A stretch of DNA of 20,397 nt from Deltaproteobacteria bacterium (GTDB lineage: Bacteria > JAEEML01): contig JAEEML010000178.1 in NCBI GenBank assembly GCA_016283195.1, positions 1 through 20,397 of the forward strand, in the 5' to 3' direction. Positions 1-6,401 of the stretch are shown piece by piece. Position 1 is the first letter of the stretch, and each line of letters starts with the position of its first letter. The notes under the pieces were generated by a model that was not told where the DNA came from, did no database searches, and worked only from the letters and a program-made list of their open reading frames with translations. The position numbers and the translations under genes were made by a program.

Positions 1-945
1 CTCTCCCGGCTGGATAAAGCCCAAAAAGCGCCAAAGCTGGATTTGCCTCCCTGGCTGGCAGAGCGCCTTAGCACCTTGCTACCTTCATCTGAGCTGGCGG
101 ACTTGGCCGCTACTATAAATATTCCGGCACCGCTGGATTTAAGAATCAACACTCTGCTCATAAAGCCCGAAGCCGCCCGGGAAGAACTGACCAGAGAGGG
201 CTTTTTGCCAACCCCAACACCACTATCTCCCTACGGCTTGCGCCTTTCCGGCAAGCGTTCCATAAGCAAACTGGCCATTTATCAGGAAGGTAAAATAGAA
301 ATTCAGGATGAAGGCAGCCAGCTTTTACCTCTGCTGCTAGAGGTAAATCGCCACGATGTAGCCATGGATTTTTGTGCCGGAGCTGGCGGCAAAACGCTCA
401 TGCTCGGTATGCTGATGAGCGGAAAGAGCCGCATATACGCCTGCGATGTGGACGAAAAGCGCCTCAGCCAGTTAAAGCTAAGAGCCGCCAGAGCCGGGCT
501 CAGTAATATTTATGTAACGCGCCTTAAAAATGAGGCCGATCCAATACTTAGCCGCTGGCAAGGCAAAATGGCCAAAGTACTGGTTGACGCGCCCTGTAGC
601 GGCACCGGCACTTTGCGCCGTAACCCCGATTTAAAGTGGCGCCGCCGGCCGGAAGATATTTCTGAGCTTTGCGCCAGGCAGGCCAGTATTTTGGAAGCAG
701 CCAGCCGCCTGGTAAAGGCCAAAGGCCGCCTGGTTTATGCCACCTGCTCTCTTCTAACGGCAGAAAACGAAGATATAGTAAGTGCCTTTTTGGAAAAACA
801 TCGCGATTTTTCCCTAATGCCGGCCGGCGAAGCATTGGCGCGGCAGGGCCTGAGTCTGCCTATAAAAGGCCCATATTTTAGGCTCTGGCCGCATATCCAC
901 CACACCGACGGTTTTTTTGGTGCTATTTTGGTAAAAAATGGCTGA
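1..945 (+). CDS. RsmB/NOP family rRNA (cytosine-5) methyltransferase, 5' end outside the window
   Basis: Probable S-adenosylmethionine-dependent 5-methylcytosine RNA methyltransferase of the RsmB/NOP2 family, acting on rRNA in the cytoplasm. The frame is open from base 1, so the gene almost certainly starts upstream; the first in-window start (TTG at 43) would give 300 residues, short of the roughly 430 of full RsmB, which has an N-terminal NusB-like domain. Seen, numbering from that TTG: the SAM-binding motif DFCAGAGGKT (about 108-117), the motif IV loop VDAPCSGTGTLRRNPDLKWR (about 181-200) with one conserved cysteine, and YATCS (about 232-236) with the other. These two cysteines are the catalytic/release pair of the family. 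The PPWLAERL stretch at the start of the visible part resembles the PxWLxxR linker that precedes the catalytic domain in RsmB. It overlaps the next gene by 8 bases, so the two are probably cotranscribed. Whether it is true RsmB (C967) or a paralogue cannot be told here. Confidence 0.88.
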   Translation, partial: LSRLDKAQKAPKLDLPPWLAERLSTLLPSSELADLAATINIPAPLDLRINTLLIKPEAAREELTREGFLPTPTPLSPYGLRLSGKRSISKLAIYQEGKIEIQDEGSQLLPLLLEVNRHDVAMDFCAGAGGKTLMLGMLMSGKSRIYACDVDEKRLSQLKLRAARAGLSNIYVTRLKNEADPILSRWQGKMAKVLVDAPCSGTGTLRRNPDLKWRRRPEDISELCARQASILEAASRLVKAKGRLVYATCSLLTAENEDIVSAFLEKHRDFSLMPAGEALARQGLSLPIKGPYFRLWPHIHHTDGFFGAILVKNG

Positions 946-1858
946 TAACAACCTGCCTTATAACAGTTTTAACCGCTTTCTCACCGACAAATTCGGTAAA
1001 AACGTGCGCCGTCTGCCCCTCGATTTGGGGCGCGGCTGCCCGCATAGGCAAAAAAATCCGCCCGGCTGCCTCTTTTGCTGCGACGAAGCCATAAAGCCCG
1101 CTTATCTCACAGCGGAAGACAATCTGGCCGCCCAGCTGGCAGAAGGAGCGCGTAAATTCACCGGCTCGCTCTTCATGCCCTACTTGCAAAGCGGCGTAAA
1201 CACGGCTGGAGAGCCTGCCGAACTAAAACGCCTTTATGAATTTTGCCTGACTTTTCCCAAAGCGGTGGGGCTAATCATCGCCACCCGCCCGGATTATATC
1301 TCGCCGGAAGTAGTGGAAACACTGGCAGAACTTAATAAAAAAAGCTTTATTATTGTGGAACTCGGTTTGCAAAGTACACACAATGAGACGCTTATAGCCC
1401 TAAATCGCGGCCATAGTTACGAGGATTTTGTAAAAAGCGCCACTTTGCTAAAAAATGCAGGTATTTATCAGGCCGCTCACCTTATCCTCGGCCTGCCGGG
1501 TGAAAGCCGGGCTATGATGGAGCAAAGTGTGGACCGTTTAGCTGAATTAGGCATAAATGCCATTAAATTTCACCATTTACAAATACTTGCCAATGCTCCG
1601 CTGGCCAGTAGCTGGCAAAATGGGCAAATAGGCCTGCTGAGCGCCGAGGAATACCCGCCGCTGATAGTCGATTTACTAGAGCGCCTGCCTTGGGAAATGC
1701 ACATTATGCGTCTTATTACCAATACCAACGCCAATGCCCGCCTGGCGCCTAACTGGCAGCCAACAAAAGATCAAATGCTTTTGGCCATTCAAAAGGAATT
1801 TGCCCGCCGCGGCACCAGGCAGGGTGTTTGTGCTATAAGTCACAATCTTTTAGCTTGA
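938..1858 (+). CDS. TIGR01212 (YhcC-like) radical SAM protein
   Basis: Radical SAM enzyme of the TIGR01212/YhcC type, about 306 residues, the usual length. The cluster-binding cysteines are C34, C44 and C47 in the pattern CPHRQKNPPGCLFC. This wide C-x9-C-x2-C spacing is characteristic of this family and differs from the ordinary Cx3Cx2C. The following TIM-barrel segments are recognisable: LIIATRPDYI, IIVELGLQSTHNETLIALNRGH and LILGLPGES. The start at 938 overlaps the upstream methyltransferase stop by 8 bases and has no clear Shine-Dalgarno sequence, so translation is probably coupled. The substrate of this family is not firmly established. Association with an RNA methyltransferase hints at RNA metabolism, but that is inference only. 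Confidence 0.9.
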   Translation: MADNNLPYNSFNRFLTDKFGKNVRRLPLDLGRGCPHRQKNPPGCLFCCDEAIKPAYLTAEDNLAAQLAEGARKFTGSLFMPYLQSGVNTAGEPAELKRLYEFCLTFPKAVGLIIATRPDYISPEVVETLAELNKKSFIIVELGLQSTHNETLIALNRGHSYEDFVKSATLLKNAGIYQAAHLILGLPGESRAMMEQSVDRLAELGINAIKFHHLQILANAPLASSWQNGQIGLLSAEEYPPLIVDLLERLPWEMHIMRLITNTNANARLAPNWQPTKDQMLLAIQKEFARRGTRQGVCAISHNLLA

Positions 1859-1928
1859 CTTTTTTGGGCTATTATTAGAAAAGCTAGAGGAACTCGGGTA
1901 ATTTCGCCCATAAGTAAGGAGTTTAAAA

Positions 1929-2273
1929 ATGAAGAAAGTTCTCTGTGTAATGTTCGCTGGTTTTATGGCTCTTTCCATTGCTTCCTGCAGCAAATCCGGC
2001 GGTGAAAGATTCTGTGAAAAATATGTCGATTGCTTCTGCGACGGAGTTCCCCTTTGCATGGAAAACACTTTAGAAGATACCTGCAAAAATACTTACAACA
2101 AAGAAGATACTTTCAAAAAATGCGATGGTTGCTACGAAGCCGCTGATGCCTATCTTGGCTGCTGGGCCGATAATCTAACCTGCGAAAACCACTCTCCGGA
2201 ATTGGTTAGTTCTCTCGAAAAATGCTCCAAAGAGCTTGAAGAATACAACAAAAAGTGTGAGAAGTGTAACTAA
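1929..2273 (+). CDS. Small 12-cysteine lipoprotein, paralogue 1
   Basis: Exported lipoprotein of unknown function, 114 residues. MKK, a hydrophobic stretch and the lipobox IASC put the lipidated cysteine at position 20, so the mature protein should be anchored in the inner or outer membrane facing the periplasm or surface. Beyond C20 there are exactly 12 cysteines, spaced x5, x1, x5, x8, x12, x2, x9, x6, x13, x10, x2, consistent with up to six disulfides. The second half, from CDGCYEA onward, matches paralogues 2 and 3 in cysteine spacing. The start is set by AAGGAG at 1916-1921, 7 bases before ATG. The mature part is charged and rich in Glu and Lys. I recognise no named Pfam family. Confidence 0.85.
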   Translation: MKKVLCVMFAGFMALSIASCSKSGGERFCEKYVDCFCDGVPLCMENTLEDTCKNTYNKEDTFKKCDGCYEAADAYLGCWADNLTCENHSPELVSSLEKCSKELEEYNKKCEKCN

Positions 2274-2338
2274 TTGTTATTATTCTATAACATTTCTCTC
2301 AACATAATCTTCTCTTATAAACCGCAAGGAGTTTAACA

Positions 2339-2716
2339 ATGAAAAAATCTATTTTTGTCTTAGTTGCCGCAGCTCTCGCTCTCTCTACCGCCGCCTGTGA
2401 ATCAACAGCAGAAAAAGCTTGCAAAAAATCTCATGAATGCGCGGTCATGGTTTGCGATAATCTGCCAGCTGCCCAAAACACCTGTAACTCTCTGGCCGAT
2501 GATACTCTCGATACCTGCCTTAAAGCCGCTGAAGATGCCGAAAAGAACCAAAAAGATGATTCAGACTGCCAGGCTTGCTATGATGCCTCCGATGATTACA
2601 CCAGATGCATGATTGACCACACCACTTGTGACAAAGACAAAGGCGTTAGTGTTGATAGCAAAGCCTGCGACAGCAAAGCCGAAAAGATGCGCGATAAATG
2701 TCAAAAAGAGTGCTAA
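2339..2716 (+). CDS. Small 12-cysteine lipoprotein, paralogue 2
   Basis: Second member of the tandem lipoprotein trio, 125 residues, function unknown. The signal sequence ends at lipobox TAAC with lipidated C20, the same position as in its neighbours; Thr at -3 makes the lipobox slightly weaker. The mature part again has 12 cysteines, spaced x5, x4, x9, x10, x16, x2, x9, x6, x12, x10, x3. Shared landmarks are CQACYDA and the closing C-x10-C-x3-C. AAGGAG at 2326-2331 lies 7 bases before ATG, and the stretch AAGGAGTTTAA-x-AATG is nearly identical to that of paralogue 1, supporting recent duplication including the ribosome-binding region. I see no convincing promoter in the 65-base gap, so it is probably read from the upstream transcript. 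Confidence 0.85.
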   Translation: MKKSIFVLVAAALALSTAACESTAEKACKKSHECAVMVCDNLPAAQNTCNSLADDTLDTCLKAAEDAEKNQKDDSDCQACYDASDDYTRCMIDHTTCDKDKGVSVDSKACDSKAEKMRDKCQKEC

Positions 2717-2760
2717 TACCTAACTTTCTCACTTAACTGCCTTTCCTTCTCCAATACCCT

Positions 2761-2790
2761 TTGACAAAATCTCAGCTTTTCCGCTAGACT
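2761..2790 (+). promoter_or_regulatory. Promoter of lipoprotein paralogue 3
   Basis: Sigma-70-like pair: TTGACA at 2761-2766 (perfect -35), an 18-base spacer, and TAGACT at 2785-2790 as -10. The start codon lies 51 bases beyond the -10. The same -10 with the same spacer occurs before mnmG, which raises confidence. Confidence 0.65.
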
Positions 2791-2830
2791 TGGCGAATCG
2801 GAGCTAAGTTGGTTCCGCCACATAAAACAG

Positions 2831-2835
2831 AGGAG
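2831..2835 (+). promoter_or_regulatory. Ribosome binding site that fixes the start of paralogue 3
   Basis: AGGAG, 6 bases before ATG at 2842. The longer reading from 2809 would place this site inside the coding sequence and add a charged leader in front of the signal peptide. Confidence 0.8.
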
Positions 2836-2841
2836 TTATTA

Positions 2842-3291
2842 ATGAGAAAAATTTTCTTGGCGTTTTTGATTGCCGGAGTTGTTTTATCGCTCCCGGCATG
2901 CAAAAAAGAGACTTCCACCGAGAGATTTTGCAATAAAATTTATGATTGCGGCTTGGAATACTGCTCGGTAAAATTTCCCAATGGCGCAATAGTTTGCAAT
3001 AAAGCGCATGACAAAATTCGCGATAAATGCCTGGGCCTGGCCGAAAAAATTGAAAAAGCCCGCAATTATACCTCCTGCGACTCCTGCTATGAAGCACAAG
3101 AGGTCTTTGGTTTTTGCCAGGTTGATAATCTAAAGTGCACCGATTCGGTTCTCACCTATCAATATAACTTGGATGCCTGCTCCGATGAGCAAGTTTCTGC
3201 CCGCGAAAAATGCAAAAATCTTGGCTGCCCGGTTGATCTTGAAGCCATTTTCAGTACCGACTTCGGTGACCACGATGATGATGATGATTAA
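2842..3291 (+). CDS. Small 12-cysteine lipoprotein, paralogue 3, with Asp-rich tail
   Basis: Third member, 149 residues from the chosen ATG at 2842. An in-frame start at 2809 exists, but AGGAG at 2831-2835 sits 6 bases before 2842, and only this start gives a normal signal peptide (MRKIF, hydrophobic run, lipobox LPAC, lipidated C20). The 12 further cysteines are spaced x5, x4, x10, x10, x15, x2, x9, x6, x13, x10, x4, aligning with both neighbours. After the last cysteine there is a unique extension ending GDHDDDDD, which is very acidic and could bind divalent cations. This gene has its own promoter (TTGACA-18-TAGACT at 2761-2790), so its expression can be separated from the first two. Function unknown. 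Confidence 0.85.
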   Translation: MRKIFLAFLIAGVVLSLPACKKETSTERFCNKIYDCGLEYCSVKFPNGAIVCNKAHDKIRDKCLGLAEKIEKARNYTSCDSCYEAQEVFGFCQVDNLKCTDSVLTYQYNLDACSDEQVSAREKCKNLGCPVDLEAIFSTDFGDHDDDDD

Positions 3292-3300
3292 TTTTCAACT

Positions 3301-3329
3301 TTTAGCTTAACAGCAATTTGCCTTATACT
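3301..3329 (+). promoter_or_regulatory. Possible promoter of the AMIN-lptD gene pair
   Basis: TATACT at 3324-3329 is a good -10. The hexamer 17 bases upstream, TTTAGC at 3301-3306, is a poor -35. It lies in the only gap before the AMIN-protein/lptD pair, so the position is sensible, but the match is partial. Confidence 0.4.
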
Positions 3330-3368
3330 CCGATAAGTGCTACAACTCAGCGCTGAAGGAGTGGTGCC

Positions 3369-3872
3369 ATGATGATTCATCGCCTAACCGCTATTATTTT
3401 TGCTTTTACTTTCACTGCTTTTGTCAGCGCGGCGGCTGCCCAGGAACAGTCTGCCCCGCCGCCACCGGACGCCGCCATAGCACCGGCCGAAGAACCTGCC
3501 CCCCAGCCGGCACCACCACCGCCAGGGCCGGTTATTTCCCCTGATTTAAAGGAAATTACCTGGATTGGCTTTAAGCAGATGGCCGACCGCTCCCGTGTTT
3601 TTGTGCGCACCAATGAAGCCGCCTCTTATCGCATAACTATGAGCCCGGATAATAAGATGATTTTAACCATCTTTAATGCCGCCATCGTCTCCCCAATTTG
3701 GAATCGTCCGCTTAATACCGAATATTTTGCCGGGCCGGTAGTGGAAATTCGCCCGGAAACACTTGGCGATATTACTCCTTCGGTGCAAGTTATTATTTCT
3801 CTGCGCGGCGAGCTGCCACCTTATGAAGTGCGCCAAGAAGATGCTCTCATCTATATAGATTTTAGCCACTAG
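3369..3872 (+). CDS. Exported AMIN-domain protein with Pro-rich linker
   Basis: A 167-residue periplasmic or cell-wall-facing protein. An N-terminal signal peptide (about residues 1-24, ending near VSAAAA-Q) is followed by a Pro/Ala/Glu linker (about 27-55). The C-terminal domain (about 58-167) has the beta-rich AMIN pattern: ITWIGFKQMADRSRVFVRTN, then KMILTIFNA and a closing ALIYIDF strand. AMIN domains target secreted amidases and PilQ-type secretins to peptidoglycan or the envelope. No catalytic domain is attached here, so it is probably a localisation or adaptor protein. AAGGAG at 3356-3361 is 7 bases before ATG 3369; a second ATG at 3372 is possible. Its stop codon overlaps the ribosome binding site of lptD, so the two are very likely cotranscribed, and an envelope-assembly role is plausible. 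Confidence 0.75.
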   Translation: MMIHRLTAIIFAFTFTAFVSAAAAQEQSAPPPPDAAIAPAEEPAPQPAPPPPGPVISPDLKEITWIGFKQMADRSRVFVRTNEAASYRITMSPDNKMILTIFNAAIVSPIWNRPLNTEYFAGPVVEIRPETLGDITPSVQVIISLRGELPPYEVRQEDALIYIDFSH

Positions 3873-3875
3873 GAG
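3871..3875 (+). promoter_or_regulatory. Ribosome binding site supporting the TTG start of lptD
   Basis: AGGAG overlapping the TAG stop of the AMIN gene and 7 bases before TTG at 3883. It supports the rare TTG start and translational coupling. Confidence 0.7.
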
Positions 3876-3882
3876 CTGCCCT

Positions 3883-6363
3883 TTGCTCCGGGCAAGTAAA
3901 TTATATTGGCTGCTTTTAGCCTCTTTTTTGCTGCTCGGCCGAGCTGCCACAGCAGCGGAAAAGCTGGGCGATAACCTGGCCTCTTTTTGGCCAAGCTGCC
4001 CAGAAGCTAAATTAAAAGCCGAAAATCTAAAATGCGATGAAAAAAGCTGCACCTTCACCGGCAATGTAACCATAACCTGCGAAAACGGCACCATTAAAGC
4101 CGATGAAATTACTTTGGAATTTTCTCAGGAAGGCGAAATCACCTCCAGCACCGTAAAAGGGCCGATTACCACCGTTTTAGGCAGTGCCGTAGCCACTTGT
4201 AAGAGCGCCAAAATAAGCGGCAGCGGCCAGATTGACAGCCTAAAAGGGGCCAAAATAATGGTAAAAAAAGAGCCGGCGCCGGAAGTGCTGCTGACTCTTG
4301 GAGAAAAAGCCGAAACAGCCGGGAAAAATCTGGCGGAAATCGGCGGCGATTTAGAGGAAAATCCCGATGGTTACCTTATTACAGACGCCTATTTTACCAT
4401 GTGCGACTGCGGCACCGATGACCACCCTTCATGGTGGCTCACCGCCAAAAAAGCCAAATTAGTGCTGGACGAAAGAGCGCATCTTTACTCACCTGTCGTG
4501 CACATCCGCCCTTTTAGCCTCTTTAATATGCCTATTTTTTGGCTGCCATATATTAGCTATCCGCTAAAAGATCGCGCCATTGGCCTCTTACCGCCGCGCA
4601 TTGAGAGTATGTTCAGCGGCTGGCCGGCTATTGATTTGCCGGTGTTTTTTCCAATTGGCGAAAGCTACGATATTACTATTATTCCCGGCTATTTTCCCAC
4701 CCGCGGCCCCAGAGGCGGCCTGGAATTTCGTTACGCGCCGGTAGAAGGAACTTATGGTGAACTGACTTTTCAATATACCGCTCACATCCACTCTCCGGAG
4801 CTGCTTTTTGCTACCGGCAGCCGGGGCCGGGTAAACGAAGATAACCTTGACCCGCGACGCGAAGGGCTTATACACCGCCTGGATTTTAACTGGCACCATA
4901 AAAGCCTCATCAAAAATGAGCTTAGTTTACGTTTTGATATACATGTTGTTGGCGACAGGCTCTATCTCTATGACTTCTCCCCGGCTCTGCGCAGTAGTCG
5001 CTATGTGCCCAGCCGCCTTAGCATTTTGTGGCAGAGCAAAAGCCCCTTTAGCGTGGAAATTTCCGGCGATTTTTACGAGGATTTACACCCGGGCTGGCCG
5101 CTCATGGAAGAAGCCGATATGTTAAGCTGCCGCGAAAACTGGCGCGAGGAATGTTCTGTATATTACCATTGGCGGGATATAAGTCGCATGGTGCAACGCT
5201 TGCCGGCCCTCCGCCTCTCTTTGGCGCCCACTTCTCTCGGTAATTTGCCCCTTTGGGCAAAAGGCGAATTTTTTACCAATATTTATGCCCCCTGGAATAA
5301 TTACGGCGGCGAGCTATTCGGCCTTTTGGGGGGAGTAGCCGAAGTCGGCGGTACACTTTTGCCTTTTAACGTGCCGTTAAACCTTAGCGCCGCTTATCAT
5401 TATACCGAACTTTTTGACGGCCAAAGAGGCGCCTCTTATATCCACTTTCCGCGCTTTTTGGTGGAGAGCGAAAGTCATCTCGGGCGTCTTTTTAGCTACA
5501 CCGACAAAAAGCTAACTCATAGAATCATCTTAAAAGCCGAATATTTGCTGGTGCCCGTTGTTTTTAGCGAGGAGCTCCTCACCCCCCACTGGGAAGCCAC
5601 ACGCCCCGCCGCTGATACTTTACCGAAAACAAGGGAAGTTCTGGCTAAAGCCGCCATATTCAGCGATGAACATTTGCAAATAAGGCCCTTGCATCAAATT
5701 CGCTTAACCGCCGGTACCACTTTAAAACTGCGCCCGCTGGGCCTTACCTTTGCCCTAAAAATTACTCAGGGATTTAATCTTGGCGGCATTAATGAAGCCG
5801 AAGCTGCCGGACTCGGGCAACTGGGGGTTAAAACTTCCATAGCTCTGTCGCGCTGGTTTGAGGCTAATTGCCGCCTTTCTCTGGCCTGGCAAAAAGAAAA
5901 ACCTTTGAGAGAACTTAGCGTAGATGGCAAATTCTACTTTTGGCGCAAAAGCTATATCTCAGCCGGCTATTATCGCCTGCGCGGCGGGAGCAACGATCTC
6001 TTGTCGTCTATTTATGAGCTCCTCCCCGGCGGCGGCCTCCCGGCGCTCTTTGAGCTTGGAGAAGACCACTACCTGAATGCTGCCATAAATTTGGAAATAA
6101 AAAACTGGACCATCCGCTATGGACTTAGAGCCATATTTAACCTTGATATGCTAAGTGCTGAAGAAAACCGCGCCCGCTATCGCAATGATCTTGATCGCCA
6201 CTATCTCACTCTGGGCTACCGCTCAAGCTGCGATTGCTGGGGTGTGAGCCTGGCTCTCATCTTGCCACATCAGCTTTTAAAAGGTCACACCAATGCCCAG
6301 TTTTCACCATCATTCAATATTGTGCTTGATTTAGCCGGGCTGGCCTTGGGATTAAAACAATAG
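3883..6363 (+). CDS. lptD: LPS-assembly outer membrane protein LptD
   Basis: Beta-barrel translocon that inserts lipopolysaccharide into the outer leaflet, working with the lipoprotein LptE. At 826 residues it is close to the family norm (E. coli 784). Visible in order: signal peptide (about 1-25); LptA/OstA-like jellyroll (about 45-130, FTGNVTITCENGTIKADEI); the conserved junction YLITDAYFTMCDCG...PSWWLTAKKAKL; the barrel entry FNMPIFWLPYISYPLKDRAIGLLPPRI; then a long run of amphipathic strands ending in an aromatic-rich C-terminus. Disulfide-type cysteines are kept but doubled as C174-D-C176 and C783-D-C785, matching the regions of E. coli C173 and C724/C725. The N-terminus also has C39, C51, C56 and C66. 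The start is TTG at 3883, backed by AGGAG 7 bases upstream. No lptE is seen nearby. Confidence 0.9.
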   Translation: MLRASKLYWLLLASFLLLGRAATAAEKLGDNLASFWPSCPEAKLKAENLKCDEKSCTFTGNVTITCENGTIKADEITLEFSQEGEITSSTVKGPITTVLGSAVATCKSAKISGSGQIDSLKGAKIMVKKEPAPEVLLTLGEKAETAGKNLAEIGGDLEENPDGYLITDAYFTMCDCGTDDHPSWWLTAKKAKLVLDERAHLYSPVVHIRPFSLFNMPIFWLPYISYPLKDRAIGLLPPRIESMFSGWPAIDLPVFFPIGESYDITIIPGYFPTRGPRGGLEFRYAPVEGTYGELTFQYTAHIHSPELLFATGSRGRVNEDNLDPRREGLIHRLDFNWHHKSLIKNELSLRFDIHVVGDRLYLYDFSPALRSSRYVPSRLSILWQSKSPFSVEISGDFYEDLHPGWPLMEEADMLSCRENWREECSVYYHWRDISRMVQRLPALRLSLAPTSLGNLPLWAKGEFFTNIYAPWNNYGGELFGLLGGVAEVGGTLLPFNVPLNLSAAYHYTELFDGQRGASYIHFPRFLVESESHLGRLFSYTDKKLTHRIILKAEYLLVPVVFSEELLTPHWEATRPAADTLPKTREVLAKAAIFSDEHLQIRPLHQIRLTAGTTLKLRPLGLTFALKITQGFNLGGINEAEAAGLGQLGVKTSIALSRWFEANCRLSLAWQKEKPLRELSVDGKFYFWRKSYISAGYYRLRGGSNDLLSSIYELLPGGGLPALFELGEDHYLNAAINLEIKNWTIRYGLRAIFNLDMLSAEENRARYRNDLDRHYLTLGYRSSCDCWGVSLALILPHQLLKGHTNAQFSPSFNIVLDLAGLALGLKQ

Positions 6364-6401
6364 AAATAACTAGCAGAATAGTTAATTAGGTTTAGTGGCT
6401 A

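Noticed and set aside
938-945. Eight-base overlap of the first two genes as a frameshift or assembly error
   Set aside because: Both proteins are complete in their own frames, with family-consistent ends; short overlaps are normal in operons.
1855-1890. TTGACT before the first lipoprotein gene as a -35 box
   Set aside because: No acceptable -10 lies at 16-18 bases; TTAGAA is at 14 and TAGAGG at 24, so a promoter could not be defined although one is expected.
2809-2841. Earlier in-frame start for lipoprotein paralogue 3
   Set aside because: It would put charged residues before the signal peptide and ignore the AGGAG located 6 bases before ATG 2842.
6367-6384. TAACTA/TAGTTA inverted repeat between lptD and infB as a terminator
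   Set aside because: Six A/T-rich pairs with one G-C-type step and no U-run on either side are too weak to call.
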